A stretch of DNA of 64,000 nt from Pseudocitrobacter vendiensis. GTDB taxonomy: Bacteria; Pseudomonadota; Gammaproteobacteria; Enterobacterales; Enterobacteriaceae. The stretch's first letter is position 1. Each line of letters begins with the position of its first letter. The notes under the pieces were generated by a model. The model was not told the origin of the DNA, did not search any database, and saw only the letters and a program-made list of their open reading frames with translations. The stretch covers positions 124,001 to 188,000 of the forward strand of contig NZ_CALSBS010000007.1 in assembly GCF_943590815.1 (NCBI RefSeq), written 5' to 3'. The translations under genes were made by a program, and so were the position numbers. Positions 1-15,049 of this stretch are shown here, in pieces.

Positions 1-16
1 GGTTAATTTCAAACAT
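1..16 (-). CDS. prfB: peptide chain release factor 2, first codons only (cut by window edge)
   Basis: The minus strand at the left edge reads ATG TTT GAA ATT AAC, that is MFEIN, the N-terminus of enterobacterial RF2. It lies directly downstream of recJ on the same strand, as in E. coli recJ-prfB-lysS. Only five codons are inside the window, so the call rests on those residues and on gene order. The programmed +1 frameshift typical of prfB lies outside and cannot be checked. Confidence 0.8.
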
Positions 17-53
17 GGTCTGTTTTCTTTTAATGGACGAGTCAAAATGCGGT

Positions 54-93
54 TATAAGGGCGAGATTTTACCGGATCTGCGCCCTTATTTAT
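54..93 (-). terminator. hairpin between recJ and prfB
   Basis: An inverted repeat (ATAAGGGCG ... CGCCCTTAT) sits immediately after the recJ stop codon. On the minus strand it is not followed by a clear U-tract, so it may be an attenuating or RNA-stabilising hairpin rather than a strong intrinsic terminator. Confidence 0.4.
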
Positions 94-107
94 AGCGATT
101 ACTGGCG

Positions 108-1841
108 CTAAATTGGCCAGATATTGTCGATGATTAACTGCACACTGCGGTTTCCGCGAAACTCGTTGATGTCGAGCTTGTAGGCAAGCTTAACTTCGCG
201 CACGCCGTTATCCGGCCAGCAGGTGGTATCAACGTTAAACGCGATGCCGTCCAGCAGCGGGCCGCCGCCCACGGGTTCCACCATCACTTTCAGGTGACGT
301 TCACCGACAATGCGCTGTTGCAGCAGACGAAAATGCCCGTCAAACAGCGGTTCCGGGAACATCTGCCCCCACGGTCCGGCTTCACGTAGCATCTGCGCCA
401 CGTCCAGCGTCATCTCCTGCGGGGAAAGTTCGCCATCTGAAAGAATTTCCCCCTGCAACAGGGCCGGGTCGAGCCATTCGGTGACCAGTTCGCCAAAACG
501 CTGCTGGAACTCATCAAACTTCGTTTCTTCCAGCGATAAACCTGCCGCCATCGCGTGGCCGCCAAACTTCACCATCAGGCCAGGATAAAGCGTGTCCAGG
601 CGTTCCAGCGCATCGCGCATATGTAAGCCCTGGATCGAACGGCCAGACCCTTTCAGCATGCCGTCTCCGGCAGGGGCAAAGGCAATCACCGGGCGATGGA
701 AACGCTCTTTGATACGCGAGGCAAGAATGCCGACCACGCCCTGATGCCATTCAGGATGATACATCGCCAGCCCGCCGGGCAATGTTTCGCTGCTGCGTTC
801 CAGCTTTTCGCACAGCGTCAGTGCTTCTGCCTGCATGCCCTGCTCAATCTCTTTACGCGTCTGGTTGAGCGCATCGAGTTCATTTGCCAGCATACGGGCT
901 TCACCGAGGTTTTCGCTCAGTAATAGCGCTACACCAACAGACATATCATCCAGACGACCGGCGGCATTCAGGCGTGGGCCGAGGGCGAAACCGAGATCGC
1001 TCGCCACCAGCTTTTGCGGGTCACGATTGGCAATTTCCAGCAAGGCTTTGATGCCAGGACGACATACACCCGCGCGAATGCGGCTCAGGCCCTGCCAGGT
1101 CAGAATACGGTTATTCGCGTCCAGCGGCACCACGTCGGCGACGGTGCCCAGCGCCACCAGGTCGAGGAACTCGACAATCTTCGGCACCGCGATGCCGCGC
1201 GATTCAAACCAGCCTTTGGCCTTCAGATGATTACACAGCACCAGCATCAGGTAGAACGCCACGCCTACGCCCGCCAGCGATTTCGACGGAAACGGGCAGT
1301 CAGACAGGTTTGGGTTCACCATCGCATCGGCATCCGGCAGCGTCTCGCCTGGCAGGTGGTGATCGGTCACCAGCACGCTGATTCCCAACGCATGTGCATG
1401 GTCGACGCCCGCATGGGAAGAGATCCCGTTATCCACCGTCATGATCATCTGCGCGCCGCGCGCATGTGCCTGATCGACAACTTCCGGGCTCAGACCATAA
1501 CCGTCTTCAAAACGGTTCGGCACCAAATACTCCACGTTGTGGCAGCCCATTGCACGTAGCGAGAGCACACTCAACGCGGTGCTGGTCGCGCCATCGGCAT
1601 CAAAATCACCTACCACCATAATGCGCAGATTTTTCTCGAACGCATCGTGCAGCATCTCAACGGCTTTTTCGACGCCCGTTAATGTGCGCCAGTGCAGCAT
1701 GCCTTTCAGGCCGCGCTCCAGATCGTCCGCCGACTTCACGCCACGGCTGGCGTACAAACGGCGCAGCAGCGGCGGTAAATCAGCGGGCAGCGAATCTGAA
1801 TCAACCGCCTCGCGGCGGCGAAGTTGAATCTGTGGTTTCAC
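108..1841 (-). CDS. recJ: single-stranded-DNA-specific 5'-3' exonuclease RecJ
   Basis: A 577-residue protein, the normal RecJ length. It belongs to the DHH phosphoesterase superfamily: the metal-binding motif DFDADG is at residues 79-84, VDNG near 136-139 and the signature DHH at 160-162, followed by the C-terminal DHHA1/OB-type region. RecJ degrades ssDNA 5' to 3' in RecFOR recombination, mismatch repair and base-excision repair. It is the last gene before prfB and starts 5 bp after the dsbC stop, so xerD, dsbC and recJ probably share a transcript, as in E. coli. Nothing unusual was seen. Confidence 0.97.
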   Translation of the reverse strand: MKPQIQLRRREAVDSDSLPADLPPLLRRLYASRGVKSADDLERGLKGMLHWRTLTGVEKAVEMLHDAFEKNLRIMVVGDFDADGATSTALSVLSLRAMGCHNVEYLVPNRFEDGYGLSPEVVDQAHARGAQMIMTVDNGISSHAGVDHAHALGISVLVTDHHLPGETLPDADAMVNPNLSDCPFPSKSLAGVGVAFYLMLVLCNHLKAKGWFESRGIAVPKIVEFLDLVALGTVADVVPLDANNRILTWQGLSRIRAGVCRPGIKALLEIANRDPQKLVASDLGFALGPRLNAAGRLDDMSVGVALLLSENLGEARMLANELDALNQTRKEIEQGMQAEALTLCEKLERSSETLPGGLAMYHPEWHQGVVGILASRIKERFHRPVIAFAPAGDGMLKGSGRSIQGLHMRDALERLDTLYPGLMVKFGGHAMAAGLSLEETKFDEFQQRFGELVTEWLDPALLQGEILSDGELSPQEMTLDVAQMLREAGPWGQMFPEPLFDGHFRLLQQRIVGERHLKVMVEPVGGGPLLDGIAFNVDTTCWPDNGVREVKLAYKLDINEFRGNRSVQLIIDNIWPI

Positions 1842-1846
1842 GCGAA

Positions 1847-2560
1847 TTATTTACCGCTGGTCTGTTTTTTATGTTCGTCGAGGAAGGCTTTCATCTCTTT
1901 CGGCCCCTGATAACCCGGCACAACGTAGCCATCGTTCAGGACAATCGCCGGCGTACCGTTAACGCCAAACTGCACACCCAGCGCGTAGTGATCCGCGATA
2001 TTGATATCGCAGCTGGCAGGCTGTGCGCCTTTGCCGTTCATTGCGTCATCGAACGCTTTGTTGCGATCTTTCGCGCACCAGATGGCTTTCATATCCTGCT
2101 CGGCCTGGCTCTGAATGCCCTGACGCGGGAAAGCGAGGTAGCGCACGGTGATACCCAGCGCGTTGTAGTCGCTCATTTCTTCATGCAGCTTGTGGCAGTA
2201 GCCGCAGGTGATATCGGTAAAGACGGTAATCACGTGCTGCTCTTTTGGCGCTTTGTAGACAATCATCTCTTTTTCCAGCGCGTTCAGGTGGGTCATCAGC
2301 AACTGGTTGGTCACGTTGACCGGCTGCGCGCCGCTGACGTCATACATCGGTCCCTGAATAATGTGTTTGCCATCTTCAGTCACGTAAAGCACGCCGCTGT
2401 TGGTCAGCACGGTTTTCATGCCCGCCACCGGCGCATTCTGGATATCCGTACTCTGAACGCCCAGTTTAGCCAGCGATTGTTTAATCGCCGCATCATCCGC
2501 GTGGGTGGTGGCGGAAAATGCCGCCGCCAGCAGGGTAAACATCACTAAACCTTTTTTCAT
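1847..2560 (-). CDS. dsbC: periplasmic thiol:disulfide isomerase DsbC
   Basis: A 237-residue protein starting MKKGL, chosen because it gives a signal peptide (Lys-Lys, hydrophobic stretch, cleavage near ...THA-DDAA) and matches the family length. The longer reading frame adds nine residues with no purpose. The N-terminal dimerisation domain is followed by a thioredoxin fold with the redox motif CGYC at about 119-122. DsbC reshuffles wrong disulfides in the periplasm and is kept reduced by DsbD. It lies between xerD and recJ with short spacers, consistent with one operon. Confidence 0.97.
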   Translation of the reverse strand: MKKGLVMFTLLAAAFSATTHADDAAIKQSLAKLGVQSTDIQNAPVAGMKTVLTNSGVLYVTEDGKHIIQGPMYDVSGAQPVNVTNQLLMTHLNALEKEMIVYKAPKEQHVITVFTDITCGYCHKLHEEMSDYNALGITVRYLAFPRQGIQSQAEQDMKAIWCAKDRNKAFDDAMNGKGAQPASCDINIADHYALGVQFGVNGTPAIVLNDGYVVPGYQGPKEMKAFLDEHKKQTSGK

Positions 2561-2583
2561 GAACTCGTCCTTTGTAGTCAGCA

Positions 2584-3480
2584 TCACGCGCGTGGGTGGT
2601 GCTGTTGATGTAGTTGTCGCAGTCGCTCTGTCGCCACATGCGTATAAATTTGTGTTGTCGATAAATCACTATGACCTAACAGCATCTGCACCACACGCAA
2701 ATCTGCGCCGTGGTTGAGCAAATGGGTGGCAAATGCGTGGCGTAACACGTGCGGGGAGAGCTTTTCACTGTCGATACCCGCCAGTTGAGCATAGTGTTTG
2801 ATGCGATGCCAGAACGTCTGGCGCGTCATTTGTTGCGCGCGCTGGCTGGGGAACAGAACGTCTATCGATACCCCGTTGAGCAGCCACGGGCGACCATGTT
2901 CCAGATACGTTTCCACCCAATATACCGCTTCTTCCCCCAGCGGGACGAGGCGTTCTTTGTTGCCTTTACCAATGACGCGCACCACGCCCTGACGCAGGCT
3001 GATATCGCTCATCGTCAGCCCGACCAGCTCAGAGACGCGTAGGCCGGTGGCATAGAGTACCTCAAGCATCGCTTTATCGCGCAGTTCCAGCGGAATATCG
3101 GTCACTGGCGACTGCAACAGCCGGTCAACCTGCGCTTCACTTAAATCCTTCGGTAAACGCTGCGGCAGCTTCGGTGATGCCAGCAAAGCACTGGGGTCAT
3201 CTGAACGCACTTTCTCGCGATAAAGATGCTGGAAGAAGCGACGCATCGCGCTTAACAGACGCGCCGAACTGGTGGCTTTATACCCACCCTGCTGGCGTTC
3301 CGCGAGCAAATTCTGCAAATCATCATGCTGCACGGTATCAAGCGTCAGGCCACGATGCGCCAGCCATTCAACCACCATGGTGAGATCGCGACGATAGGCG
3401 CTCAGCGTGTTTTCGGCAAGATTACGCTCCAGCCACAGCGCATCGAGAAATTGTTCGATTCGTGCGAGATCCTGTTCCAC
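2584..3480 (-). CDS. xerD: site-specific tyrosine recombinase XerD
   Basis: A 298-residue protein if read from the GTG at 3480 ([12 protein letters not shown]), preceded by the ribosome site AAGGGGAG. This equals the E. coli length, whereas the longer upstream frame has no family counterpart. An N-terminal SAM-like core-binding domain (about 1-100) precedes the catalytic domain, with the Arg in ATGLRVSEL, the His-Arg pair in [12 protein letters not shown], the LGH box and the Tyr nucleophile in TQIYTHV. With XerC it resolves chromosome dimers at dif. It is the first gene of the xerD-dsbC-recJ group and is divergent from fldB. Confidence 0.97.
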   Translation of the reverse strand: MEQDLARIEQFLDALWLERNLAENTLSAYRRDLTMVVEWLAHRGLTLDTVQHDDLQNLLAERQQGGYKATSSARLLSAMRRFFQHLYREKVRSDDPSALLASPKLPQRLPKDLSEAQVDRLLQSPVTDIPLELRDKAMLEVLYATGLRVSELVGLTMSDISLRQGVVRVIGKGNKERLVPLGEEAVYWVETYLEHGRPWLLNGVSIDVLFPSQRAQQMTRQTFWHRIKHYAQLAGIDSEKLSPHVLRHAFATHLLNHGADLRVVQMLLGHSDLSTTQIYTHVATERLRQLHQQHHPRA

Positions 3481-3582
3481 GTTCTCCCCTTTGCCTGTTT
3501 CATCGGCACCATTATGCCTGAATTGATGTCTCTTCTGGTACACTGGCCGCATAGTCACTGCAAGAATCGAGACCTTTACGTT

Positions 3583-4100
3583 ATGAACATCGGCCTTTTT
3601 TATGGTTCCAGTACCTGCTACACCGAGATGGCAGCGGAGAAAATTCGCGACATCATTGGCCCGGAACTGGTGACGCTGCACAATGTGAAAGATGACGCGC
3701 CGGCTTTAATGGAGCAGTACGATGTGCTGATCCTCGGTATCCCGACCTGGGATTTCGGTGAGATTCAGGAAGACTGGGAAGCCATCTGGGAACAGCTGGA
3801 TACGCTGAATCTTGAGGGCAAAATTGTTGCGCTCTATGGCATGGGCGATCAGTTAGGTTACGGCGAATGGTTCCTGGACGCGCTCGGCATGCTGCACGAT
3901 AAACTGGCGACCAAAGGCGTGAAATTTGTCGGCTACTGGCCGACCGAAGGCTATGAATTCACCAGCCCGAAACCGGTCATCGCCGACGGTCAACTGTTTG
4001 TCGGCCTCGCACTCGACGAAACCAACCAGTACGACCTGAGCGATGAACGCATTCAGAACTGGTGTGAACAAATTCTTGGCGAGATGGCCGAACAGTTCTC

Positions 4101-4104
<4 letters not shown>
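3583..4104 (+). CDS. fldB: flavodoxin 2
   Basis: A 173-residue long-chain flavodoxin starting [10 protein letters not shown]. The FMN phosphate loop GSSTCYTE is near residues 8-15, and the isoalloxazine-contacting loops TWDFGE and the GDQLGYGEW region are present. FldB is an electron carrier, part of the SoxRS regulon in E. coli. The start is taken at the ATG giving the family length; the open frame continues upstream through the xerD promoter region without meaning. Its stop codon overlaps the convergent cptA stop by a few bases. Confidence 0.96.
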
Positions 4105-4818
<714 letters not shown>

Positions 4819-5011
4819 TTACAGCAATCTCGTTAATCGCGGGCAACATTCAGAAAAACCACGCAAACTAAATGGATTTCCAGATTGTCTGCGTACCTTA
4901 TCGCAAACCGCGCGTCAGGGCACGAATCGGCTGTTGAAAGCGCTTGCATTGATGACCATCTCTTTTACCATGAGTTATCTACCCGTGCGTTAAGCAATTC
5001 AGGACATCACT

Positions 5012-5992
5012 ATGGCTTTTACACCTTTTCCTCCTCGTCAGCCTTCCGCTTCTGCGCGTTTACCGCTGACGCTTATGACACTTGATGACTGGGCGCTGGC
5101 GACCCTTACCGGTGCCGACAGTGAAAAGTATCTGCAAGGCCAGGTTACCGCCGATGTCGCGGAACTGAGCGCCAATCAGCATCTGCTAGCGGCCCATTGC
5201 GATGCCAAAGGCAAGATGTGGAGCAACCTGCGCCTGTTTCGCCGTAACGAGGGTTTCGCCTGGATCGAACGCCGCAGCCTGCGCGACGCGCAGTTAACGC
5301 AACTGAAAAAGTACGCGGTGTTCTCCAAAGTGGTTATCGAGCCGAACGATACGCTGGTGCTGCTTGGTGTAGCGGGCTTCCAGGCGCGTGCGGCGCTGGC
5401 AAATCTGTTTACCACATTGCCGGATGCCGAAAACCCGCTGGTGCAGGAAGGCGAAACCTCACTGCTGTGGTTTGCCTACCCGGACGAGCGCTTCCTGCTT
5501 GTCACCGACGAAGCCACCGCCACCCGCGTCACCGACGCCCTGCGTGGCGAAGCACAGCTCAACAACAGCCAGCAGTGGCTGGCGCTGAATATTGAAGCGG
5601 GTTTGCCGGTTATCGATGAAGCCAACAGCGGGCAGTTCATTCCGCAGGCTACCAACATTCAGGCACTGGGCGGCATCAGCTTTAAGAAAGGCTGTTACAC
5701 CGGGCAAGAGATGGTAGCACGCGCCAAATTCCGTGGGGCCAACAAACGTGCGTTGTGGTCACTGGCGGGAACGGCCAGCCGCGTACCTGATGCCGGGGAA
5801 GACCTGGAACTGAAGATGGGCGAGAACTGGCGCCGTACCGGTACCGTTTTAGCGGCAGTACAGCTTGATGATGGCCGTCTGCTGGTTCAGGCGGTGATGA
5901 ATAACGATATGGAACCGGACAGCATCTTCCGCGTGCGTGACGATGCCAATACCTTAAGCATTGAGCCGCTGCCGTATTCGCTGGAAGAGTAA
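5012..5992 (+). CDS. ygfZ: tRNA-modifying / Fe-S cluster folate-dependent protein YgfZ
   Basis: A 326-residue protein of the GcvT-like folate-binding family. The diagnostic KGCYTGQE motif, containing the functional Cys, lies near residues 226-233. YgfZ supports the assembly or activity of certain [4Fe-4S] enzymes such as the methylthiotransferase MiaB and uses tetrahydrofolate. The start [10 protein letters not shown] follows a GGACATCACT-type leader. It is monocistronic and followed by a REP pair at 6003-6082. Confidence 0.95.
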   Translation: MAFTPFPPRQPSASARLPLTLMTLDDWALATLTGADSEKYLQGQVTADVAELSANQHLLAAHCDAKGKMWSNLRLFRRNEGFAWIERRSLRDAQLTQLKKYAVFSKVVIEPNDTLVLLGVAGFQARAALANLFTTLPDAENPLVQEGETSLLWFAYPDERFLLVTDEATATRVTDALRGEAQLNNSQQWLALNIEAGLPVIDEANSGQFIPQATNIQALGGISFKKGCYTGQEMVARAKFRGANKRALWSLAGTASRVPDAGEDLELKMGENWRRTGTVLAAVQLDDGRLLVQAVMNNDMEPDSIFRVRDDANTLSIEPLPYSLEE

Positions 5993-6002
5993 GGATGCCA
6001 GT

Positions 6003-6082
6003 GCCGGATGCGGCTTCGCCAAATCCGGCCTACGACAGGCATGATGCAGTTTGCAGGCCGGATAAGCGAAGCGCCATCCGGC
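6003..6082. repeat. BIME (two inverted REP units)
   Basis: Two imperfect 30-base palindromic units in opposite orientation: GCCGGATGCGGCTTCGCC... at 6003-6033 and ...GCGAAGCGCCATCCGGC at 6053-6082, separated by about 20 bases. This is the E. coli-type REP consensus. It lies between the convergent genes ygfZ and yqfA and could act in mRNA stabilisation or as a gyrase/IHF site. Confidence 0.85.
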
Positions 6083-6088
6083 AATCAA

Positions 6089-6787
<699 letters not shown>

Positions 6788-6890
6788 CTAGCGTAACTGA
6801 GAATGATTCCAGTGAACACCTGTTCGCTAAAATAAAAAGATGTATAATTATAAATAACTAAAAATCATATATTTATAAAAATCATTCACC

Positions 6891-7223
6891 TCACACTTGT
6901 TCATTATTTTCGTGCAGGCATTTGAACTCAATCACGTGATACACCGTTTGGCCGGGATAAATATCGGTAATTACCCGGCGCAGTTCGGCAAGCGTCATGT
7001 TTTCCTGCTGCGCGTGCCACTCCGTTAACGTATCAAGCGTAATGCGCGAGGTGGCCAGCACTTCGATGGTGCAGAAGTAACCATCATCTTCATAACGCCC
7101 GACGCGTAAAATATCTCCGGCCTTAAAATGAGACTCCGCATCGTCACGCAGGGTAATCGTTTTCCGCCCTGCCAGAATATCGTCCTGAAAGCGGCGAAAA
7201 AAAGTGATGTCGTTGGGCTGCAT
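6891..7223 (-). CDS. yqfB: ASCH-domain N4-acetylcytidine amidohydrolase YqfB
   Basis: A 110-residue ASCH domain protein that begins [12 protein letters not shown]. In E. coli YqfB (103 aa) is an amidohydrolase acting on N4-acetylcytidine, using Lys, Thr and Glu residues; the GRKTITLRD loop at about 19-27 and the late Glu are preserved. The protein has a seven-residue C-terminal extension relative to E. coli. It is divergent from the RpiR-family regulator, with only 21 bp between the two start codons. Confidence 0.92.
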   Translation of the reverse strand: MQPNDITFFRRFQDDILAGRKTITLRDDAESHFKAGDILRVGRYEDDGYFCTIEVLATSRITLDTLTEWHAQQENMTLAELRRVITDIYPGQTVYHVIEFKCLHENNEQV

Positions 7224-7244
7224 GGTACTATTCCTTTAAGGTCT

Positions 7245-8003
7245 ATGAATTATACGAGTATCGCCACCGTGAGCATGTTTACCCACACCGCCGTTGCCAG
7301 CCTCAATAATCTTGAGATGATGGTCTATCACTACGTTATCAAAAACCGCGACAAAGTGATGTACATGACCATTCGCGAACTGGCCGATGCGGCGGGCGTC
7401 TCCACCACCACCGTGATGCGTTTCTGTCGCAAGCTCAACTGCGACGGCTACTCTGAATTTCGTGTACGTTTTAAATTGTATCTGGAACAAAACGAGCCGC
7501 AACAGGCTAATTTCGGTGCCAGTGAAATAATTGGCTTTTTTAAAAGCGTCAACAATGACGAGTTTGATAAATTACTCGATGATGCCGTCGATATTATATT
7601 ATCTTCGGAACGAATTATTTTCGTCGGCGCGGGCACGTCAGGCTCGCTGGCGAAATATGGCGCACGCTTTTTCTCGAATATCGGTAAATTCAGTAATCAC
7701 ATTGATGACCCCTATTTCCCGGTAACCAACGACATGGCGAAAAACGCGCTGGCAATTGTGTTATCTGTTTCCGGAGAAACAGAGGAGATCCTGCGCTTTG
7801 CCAGCCAGTTCAGCTTGCATCGCTGCAAGGTGATGTCCATAACCAGCCACGAACACTCCCGTCTGGCAAAGCTCGCCGACTTTAATCTCTCCTGGCATTT
7901 CCCTCAAACGCGTATTGGTGGCGTTTATGATATTACGACGCAGATCCCGGTAGTTTATATTCTGGAATCGTTGGGCCGTAAACTGGCGAAGAAATTAGCA
8001 TAA
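7245..8003 (+). CDS. MurR/RpiR family transcriptional regulator
   Basis: A 252-residue protein reading from ATG at 7245 (MNYTSIATVS), preceded by TTTAAGG; the longer frame runs into yqfB. The N-terminal helix-turn-helix domain (about 1-75, including ADAAGVSTTTVMRFCRKL) is followed by a SIS sugar-phosphate-binding domain (about 110-250, with FVGAGTSGSLAKY and LSVSGETEE). It sits 119 bp upstream of bglA on the same strand, so it probably senses a sugar phosphate and controls bglA and/or itself. E. coli K-12 has no such gene at this place. Confidence 0.9.
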   Translation: MNYTSIATVSMFTHTAVASLNNLEMMVYHYVIKNRDKVMYMTIRELADAAGVSTTTVMRFCRKLNCDGYSEFRVRFKLYLEQNEPQQANFGASEIIGFFKSVNNDEFDKLLDDAVDIILSSERIIFVGAGTSGSLAKYGARFFSNIGKFSNHIDDPYFPVTNDMAKNALAIVLSVSGETEEILRFASQFSLHRCKVMSITSHEHSRLAKLADFNLSWHFPQTRIGGVYDITTQIPVVYILESLGRKLAKKLA

Positions 8004-8104
8004 AAATACAGGGTGTTTTTTCGATGTAACATATAACACGGAGCAACATTTGTTATATCGTGACTTTTCGAAGCCCTTTGTTAGACTCACTTTAATTGCA
8101 TTAA

Positions 8105-9556
<1,452 letters not shown>

Positions 9557-9563
9557 ATACGGC

Positions 9564-9670
9564 CCCCCTCACCCTGCCCTCTCCCGCAGGGAGAGGGTAA
9601 AAACCCGCGCACATAGGTAACCCGGCGCGATCGATTCCCTCTCCCTGCGGGAGAGGGTTAGGGTGAGGGG
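9564..9670. repeat. CCCTCACCCT-type palindromic repeat pair
   Basis: The left unit (CCCTCACCCTGCCCTCTCCC GCAG GGGAGAGGG) and the right unit (CCCTCTCCC TGCG GGGAGAGGGTTAGGGTGAGGG) face each other across about 40 bases. Each unit is a hairpin and the whole block folds as a larger stem. Related copies are at 13451-13531, 50555-50688 and 52366-52472, all in intergenic DNA. It looks like an Enterobacter-type REP family. Confidence 0.85.
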
Positions 9671-9701
9671 AAACAAAAAACCTCACTTCCCGCCCGCACG
9701 T

Positions 9702-9734
9702 TGTAGGTCGGGTAAGGCGCAGCCGCCACCCGAC
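9702..9734. repeat. single REP-like palindrome
   Basis: TGTAGGTCGGGTAAGGCGCAGCC...CCACCCGAC is a solitary REP-type imperfect palindrome between bglA and ygfF, just after the CCCTCACCC repeat pair. Confidence 0.7.
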
Positions 9735-9740
9735 AACAAA

Positions 9741-10484
9741 CTACTTCCCGCCCGCCAGCTCGAGAAAACTCCCTGTCACATATGACGCTTTCTCGCTCAA
9801 CAGCCAGACAATCGCCTGCGCGACCTCTTCCGGCTGACCACCACGCTGCATCGGCAACACCGATTTCACCCGCTCAACCCGTCCCGGCTCGCCGCCGTCG
9901 GCGTGCATTTCAGTGTAGATAAATCCAGGCCTCACGCCGTTTACCCGAATCCCCTGTGCGGCGACTTCCAGCGCCAGCCCGGTGGTTAAGGTATCCACCG
10001 CCCCTTTCGACGCCGCATAGTCCACATACTCGCCCGGTGCGCCCAATCGCGCTGCCGCAGAAGAGACATTAACAATTGCCCCACCCACACCACCGTGCTG
10101 ATGCGCCATCCGTTTTACCGCTTCGCGACAGCAGAGGAAATATCCTGTCACGTTGGTCGCCAGCACGCGGTTGATGCGATCTGCCGTGAGCGACTCCACG
10201 CGGCTTTGCTGAAACAGAATACCCGCGTTATTCACCAGCGCCACCAGCGGCTGATTGTGCTTTTCTATGGCCTCAAACATCGCCACTACCTGCGATTCAT
10301 CGCTGATGTCAGCTCGTAAGGCGAAAGCCTCGCCACCGGCTTCGGTTATCTCGCGTACCACATCGGCTGCCGCCTGCACGTTATGCCGATAGTTGACGGC
10401 AACGCTGTACCCTTCCTGCGCCAGTTGCAACGCAGTAGCCCTGCCAATTCCCCGACTCGCGCCGGTTACCAGTGCAATGCCCAT
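9741..10484 (-). CDS. ygfF: SDR family oxidoreductase YgfF
   Basis: A 247-residue classical short-chain dehydrogenase. The nucleotide-binding TGASRGIG is at about 8-15, NNAG near 88-91 and the catalytic YAASK in VDYAASKGA. The start MGIALVTG is chosen to match E. coli YgfF (247 aa); the longer frame runs into the gcvP terminator. The substrate is not known for E. coli YgfF. It lies downstream of gcvP on the same strand but behind a strong terminator, so it probably has its own promoter or depends on read-through. Confidence 0.92.
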   Translation of the reverse strand: MGIALVTGASRGIGRATALQLAQEGYSVAVNYRHNVQAAADVVREITEAGGEAFALRADISDESQVVAMFEAIEKHNQPLVALVNNAGILFQQSRVESLTADRINRVLATNVTGYFLCCREAVKRMAHQHGGVGGAIVNVSSAAARLGAPGEYVDYAASKGAVDTLTTGLALEVAAQGIRVNGVRPGFIYTEMHADGGEPGRVERVKSVLPMQRGGQPEEVAQAIVWLLSEKASYVTGSFLELAGGK

Positions 10485-10497
10485 AACTGTCTCCTGT

Positions 10498-10521
10498 AAA
10501 AAAGGGCGCCGAAGCGCCCTT
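10498..10521 (-). terminator. intrinsic terminator after gcvTHP
   Basis: On the minus strand a GC-rich hairpin (AAGGGCGC ttcg GCGCCCTT) with a stable tetraloop is followed by a run of U. It lies between the gcvP stop and the ygfF start. Confidence 0.85.
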
Positions 10522-10540
10522 AACAGCATAGCTGAATAGC

Positions 10541-13414
<2,874 letters not shown>

Positions 13415-13450
13415 GAGCGATGGTTCCTGAAACGTGCGGTGATTTTAGAA

Positions 13451-13531
13451 TGCCCTCTCCCCTGGAGAGAGGGTTAGGGTAAGGAGCACATTGGCACCCT
13501 CACCCCGGCCCTCTCCCTGAGGGAGAGGGAG
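13451..13531. repeat. CCCTCACCCT-type palindromic repeat pair inside the gcv operon
   Basis: CCCTCTCCCCTGGAGAGAGGGTTAGGGT and CCCTCACCCCGGCCCTCTCC...GGGAGAGGG face each other between gcvH and gcvP. It is the same family as at 9564, and here it sits within an operon rather than at its end. Confidence 0.85.
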
Positions 13532-13539
13532 AAAAACGG

Positions 13540-13929
13540 TTACTCGTCTTCTAGCAGTGCTGCGTAGGCTGTCGCATCCAGCAGCGCGGCAACTTCCGCT
13601 TCATCGCTGGCTTTGATTTTGAAGATCCAGCCGCCCGCGTACGGTTCGCTGTTGACCAGCTCCGGCGAGTCGCTCAGTTCATCATTAACCGCAACAATTT
13701 CACCACTGATTGGCGCGTAGATGTCAGACGCCGCTTTAACGGATTCTGCGACTGCGCAGTCATCGCCTGCGGCAACTGTCGCGCCGACGTCAGGCAGGTC
13801 AACAAACACCATATCGCCCAGTAATTCCTGTGCGTGTTCGGTGATGCCCACGGTGTAAGAGCCATCGGCTTCTTTACGCAGCCATTCGTGTTCTTTGCTG
13901 TATTTCAGTTCTGCGGGTACGTTGCTCAT
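13540..13929 (-). CDS. gcvH: glycine cleavage system H protein
   Basis: A 129-residue lipoyl carrier starting [10 protein letters not shown], matching E. coli; the longer frame overlaps the gcvT stop. The lipoyl-lysine site is in [11 protein letters not shown] near residue 65. It shuttles the aminomethyl group between GcvP and GcvT and also delivers reducing equivalents to Lpd. It is the middle gene of gcvTHP, 25 bp after gcvT. Confidence 0.98.
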   Translation of the reverse strand: MSNVPAELKYSKEHEWLRKEADGSYTVGITEHAQELLGDMVFVDLPDVGATVAAGDDCAVAESVKAASDIYAPISGEIVAVNDELSDSPELVNSEPYAGGWIFKIKASDEAEVAALLDATAYAALLEDE

Positions 13930-13954
13930 CAAAAAGTCTCCAGAAAAGGGGGAA

Positions 13955-15049
13955 TTACGCGACGGCCTTACCGTTACGCACAAAAACAGGTTTCGTTACT
14001 TTTACCGGCATTTCACGGTTGCGGATCTGGACGATCGCGGTTTCGCCAATGCCCGCTGGCACGCGAGCCAGCGCAATACTGTGACCGAGCGTCGGGGAGA
14101 ATGTCCCGCTGGTGATCACGCCTTCCTGCGCATTGCCGTGGGCGTCGGTGAAACGCACCGGCAGTTCACCGCGCAGTACACCTTTTTCGGTCATCACCAG
14201 GCCAACCAGTTGCTCGGTACCTTTTTCACGCTGCATCTCCAGCGCTTCGCGACCGATAAAGTCGCGCTCGGCAGGTTCCCAGGCAATCGTCCAGCCCATG
14301 TTGGCCGCCAGCGGAGAGATACCTTCATCCATCTCCTGACCGTATAAATTCATCCCGGCTTCCAGGCGCAGCGTATCGCGCGCGCCCAGACCACACGGTT
14401 TTACACCCGCTTCAACCAGCGCGCGCCAAAAATCGGCGGATTTCTCGCGCGGCATCGCAATTTCGTATCCCGCTTCACCGGTATAGCCGGTGGTGGCCAC
14501 GAACAAATCGCCCGTCTGTACGCCAAAGAACGGCTTCATGCCCTCAACGGCCCGACGCTGTTCATCGCTAAACAGGGTTTCGGCTTTGGCTTTGGCATTT
14601 GGCCCCTGAACTGCAATGAGCGACAGGTCGTCACGAACGGTGATTTCAATGGCAAACGGTTCAGCGTGTTGGGTGATCCAGGAGAGGTCTTTTTCGCGGG
14701 TGGCGGAGTTTACGACTAGGCGGAAATAATCTTCGGTGAGGTAGTAGACGATGAGGTCGTCAATCACGCCGCCCGAGGCATTTAGCATGCCGCTGTAAAG
14801 CGCTTTGCCGGGTTTCGTCAGTTTGGCAACGTCGTTTGCCAGCAGATAGCGCAGAAACTCGCGGGTGCGGCTGCCGTGCAGGTCGACGATGGTCATGTGC
14901 GACACATCAAACATCCCGGCGTCGGTGCGCACCGCATGGTGCTCATCAATTTGCGAGCCGTAATGTAGCGGCATCATCCAGCCGTGGAAATCCACCATTC
15001 GCGCGCCGCACTGCACGTGTTGATCATACAAAGGCGTTTGTTGTGCCAT
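13955..15049 (-). CDS. gcvT: aminomethyltransferase (glycine cleavage T protein)
   Basis: A 364-residue protein starting [10 protein letters not shown]; an upstream in-frame start would add 13 unconserved residues, and the TGAGGACAAG ribosome site precedes the chosen ATG. It is a tetrahydrofolate-binding T protein with MFDVSHM, the catalytic-region NASGGVIDD with its conserved Asp, and the C-terminal barrel. It releases ammonia from the H-bound aminomethyl group and makes 5,10-methylene-THF. It is the first gene of gcvTHP. Confidence 0.98.
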   Translation of the reverse strand: MAQQTPLYDQHVQCGARMVDFHGWMMPLHYGSQIDEHHAVRTDAGMFDVSHMTIVDLHGSRTREFLRYLLANDVAKLTKPGKALYSGMLNASGGVIDDLIVYYLTEDYFRLVVNSATREKDLSWITQHAEPFAIEITVRDDLSLIAVQGPNAKAKAETLFSDEQRRAVEGMKPFFGVQTGDLFVATTGYTGEAGYEIAMPREKSADFWRALVEAGVKPCGLGARDTLRLEAGMNLYGQEMDEGISPLAANMGWTIAWEPAERDFIGREALEMQREKGTEQLVGLVMTEKGVLRGELPVRFTDAHGNAQEGVITSGTFSPTLGHSIALARVPAGIGETAIVQIRNREMPVKVTKPVFVRNGKAVA

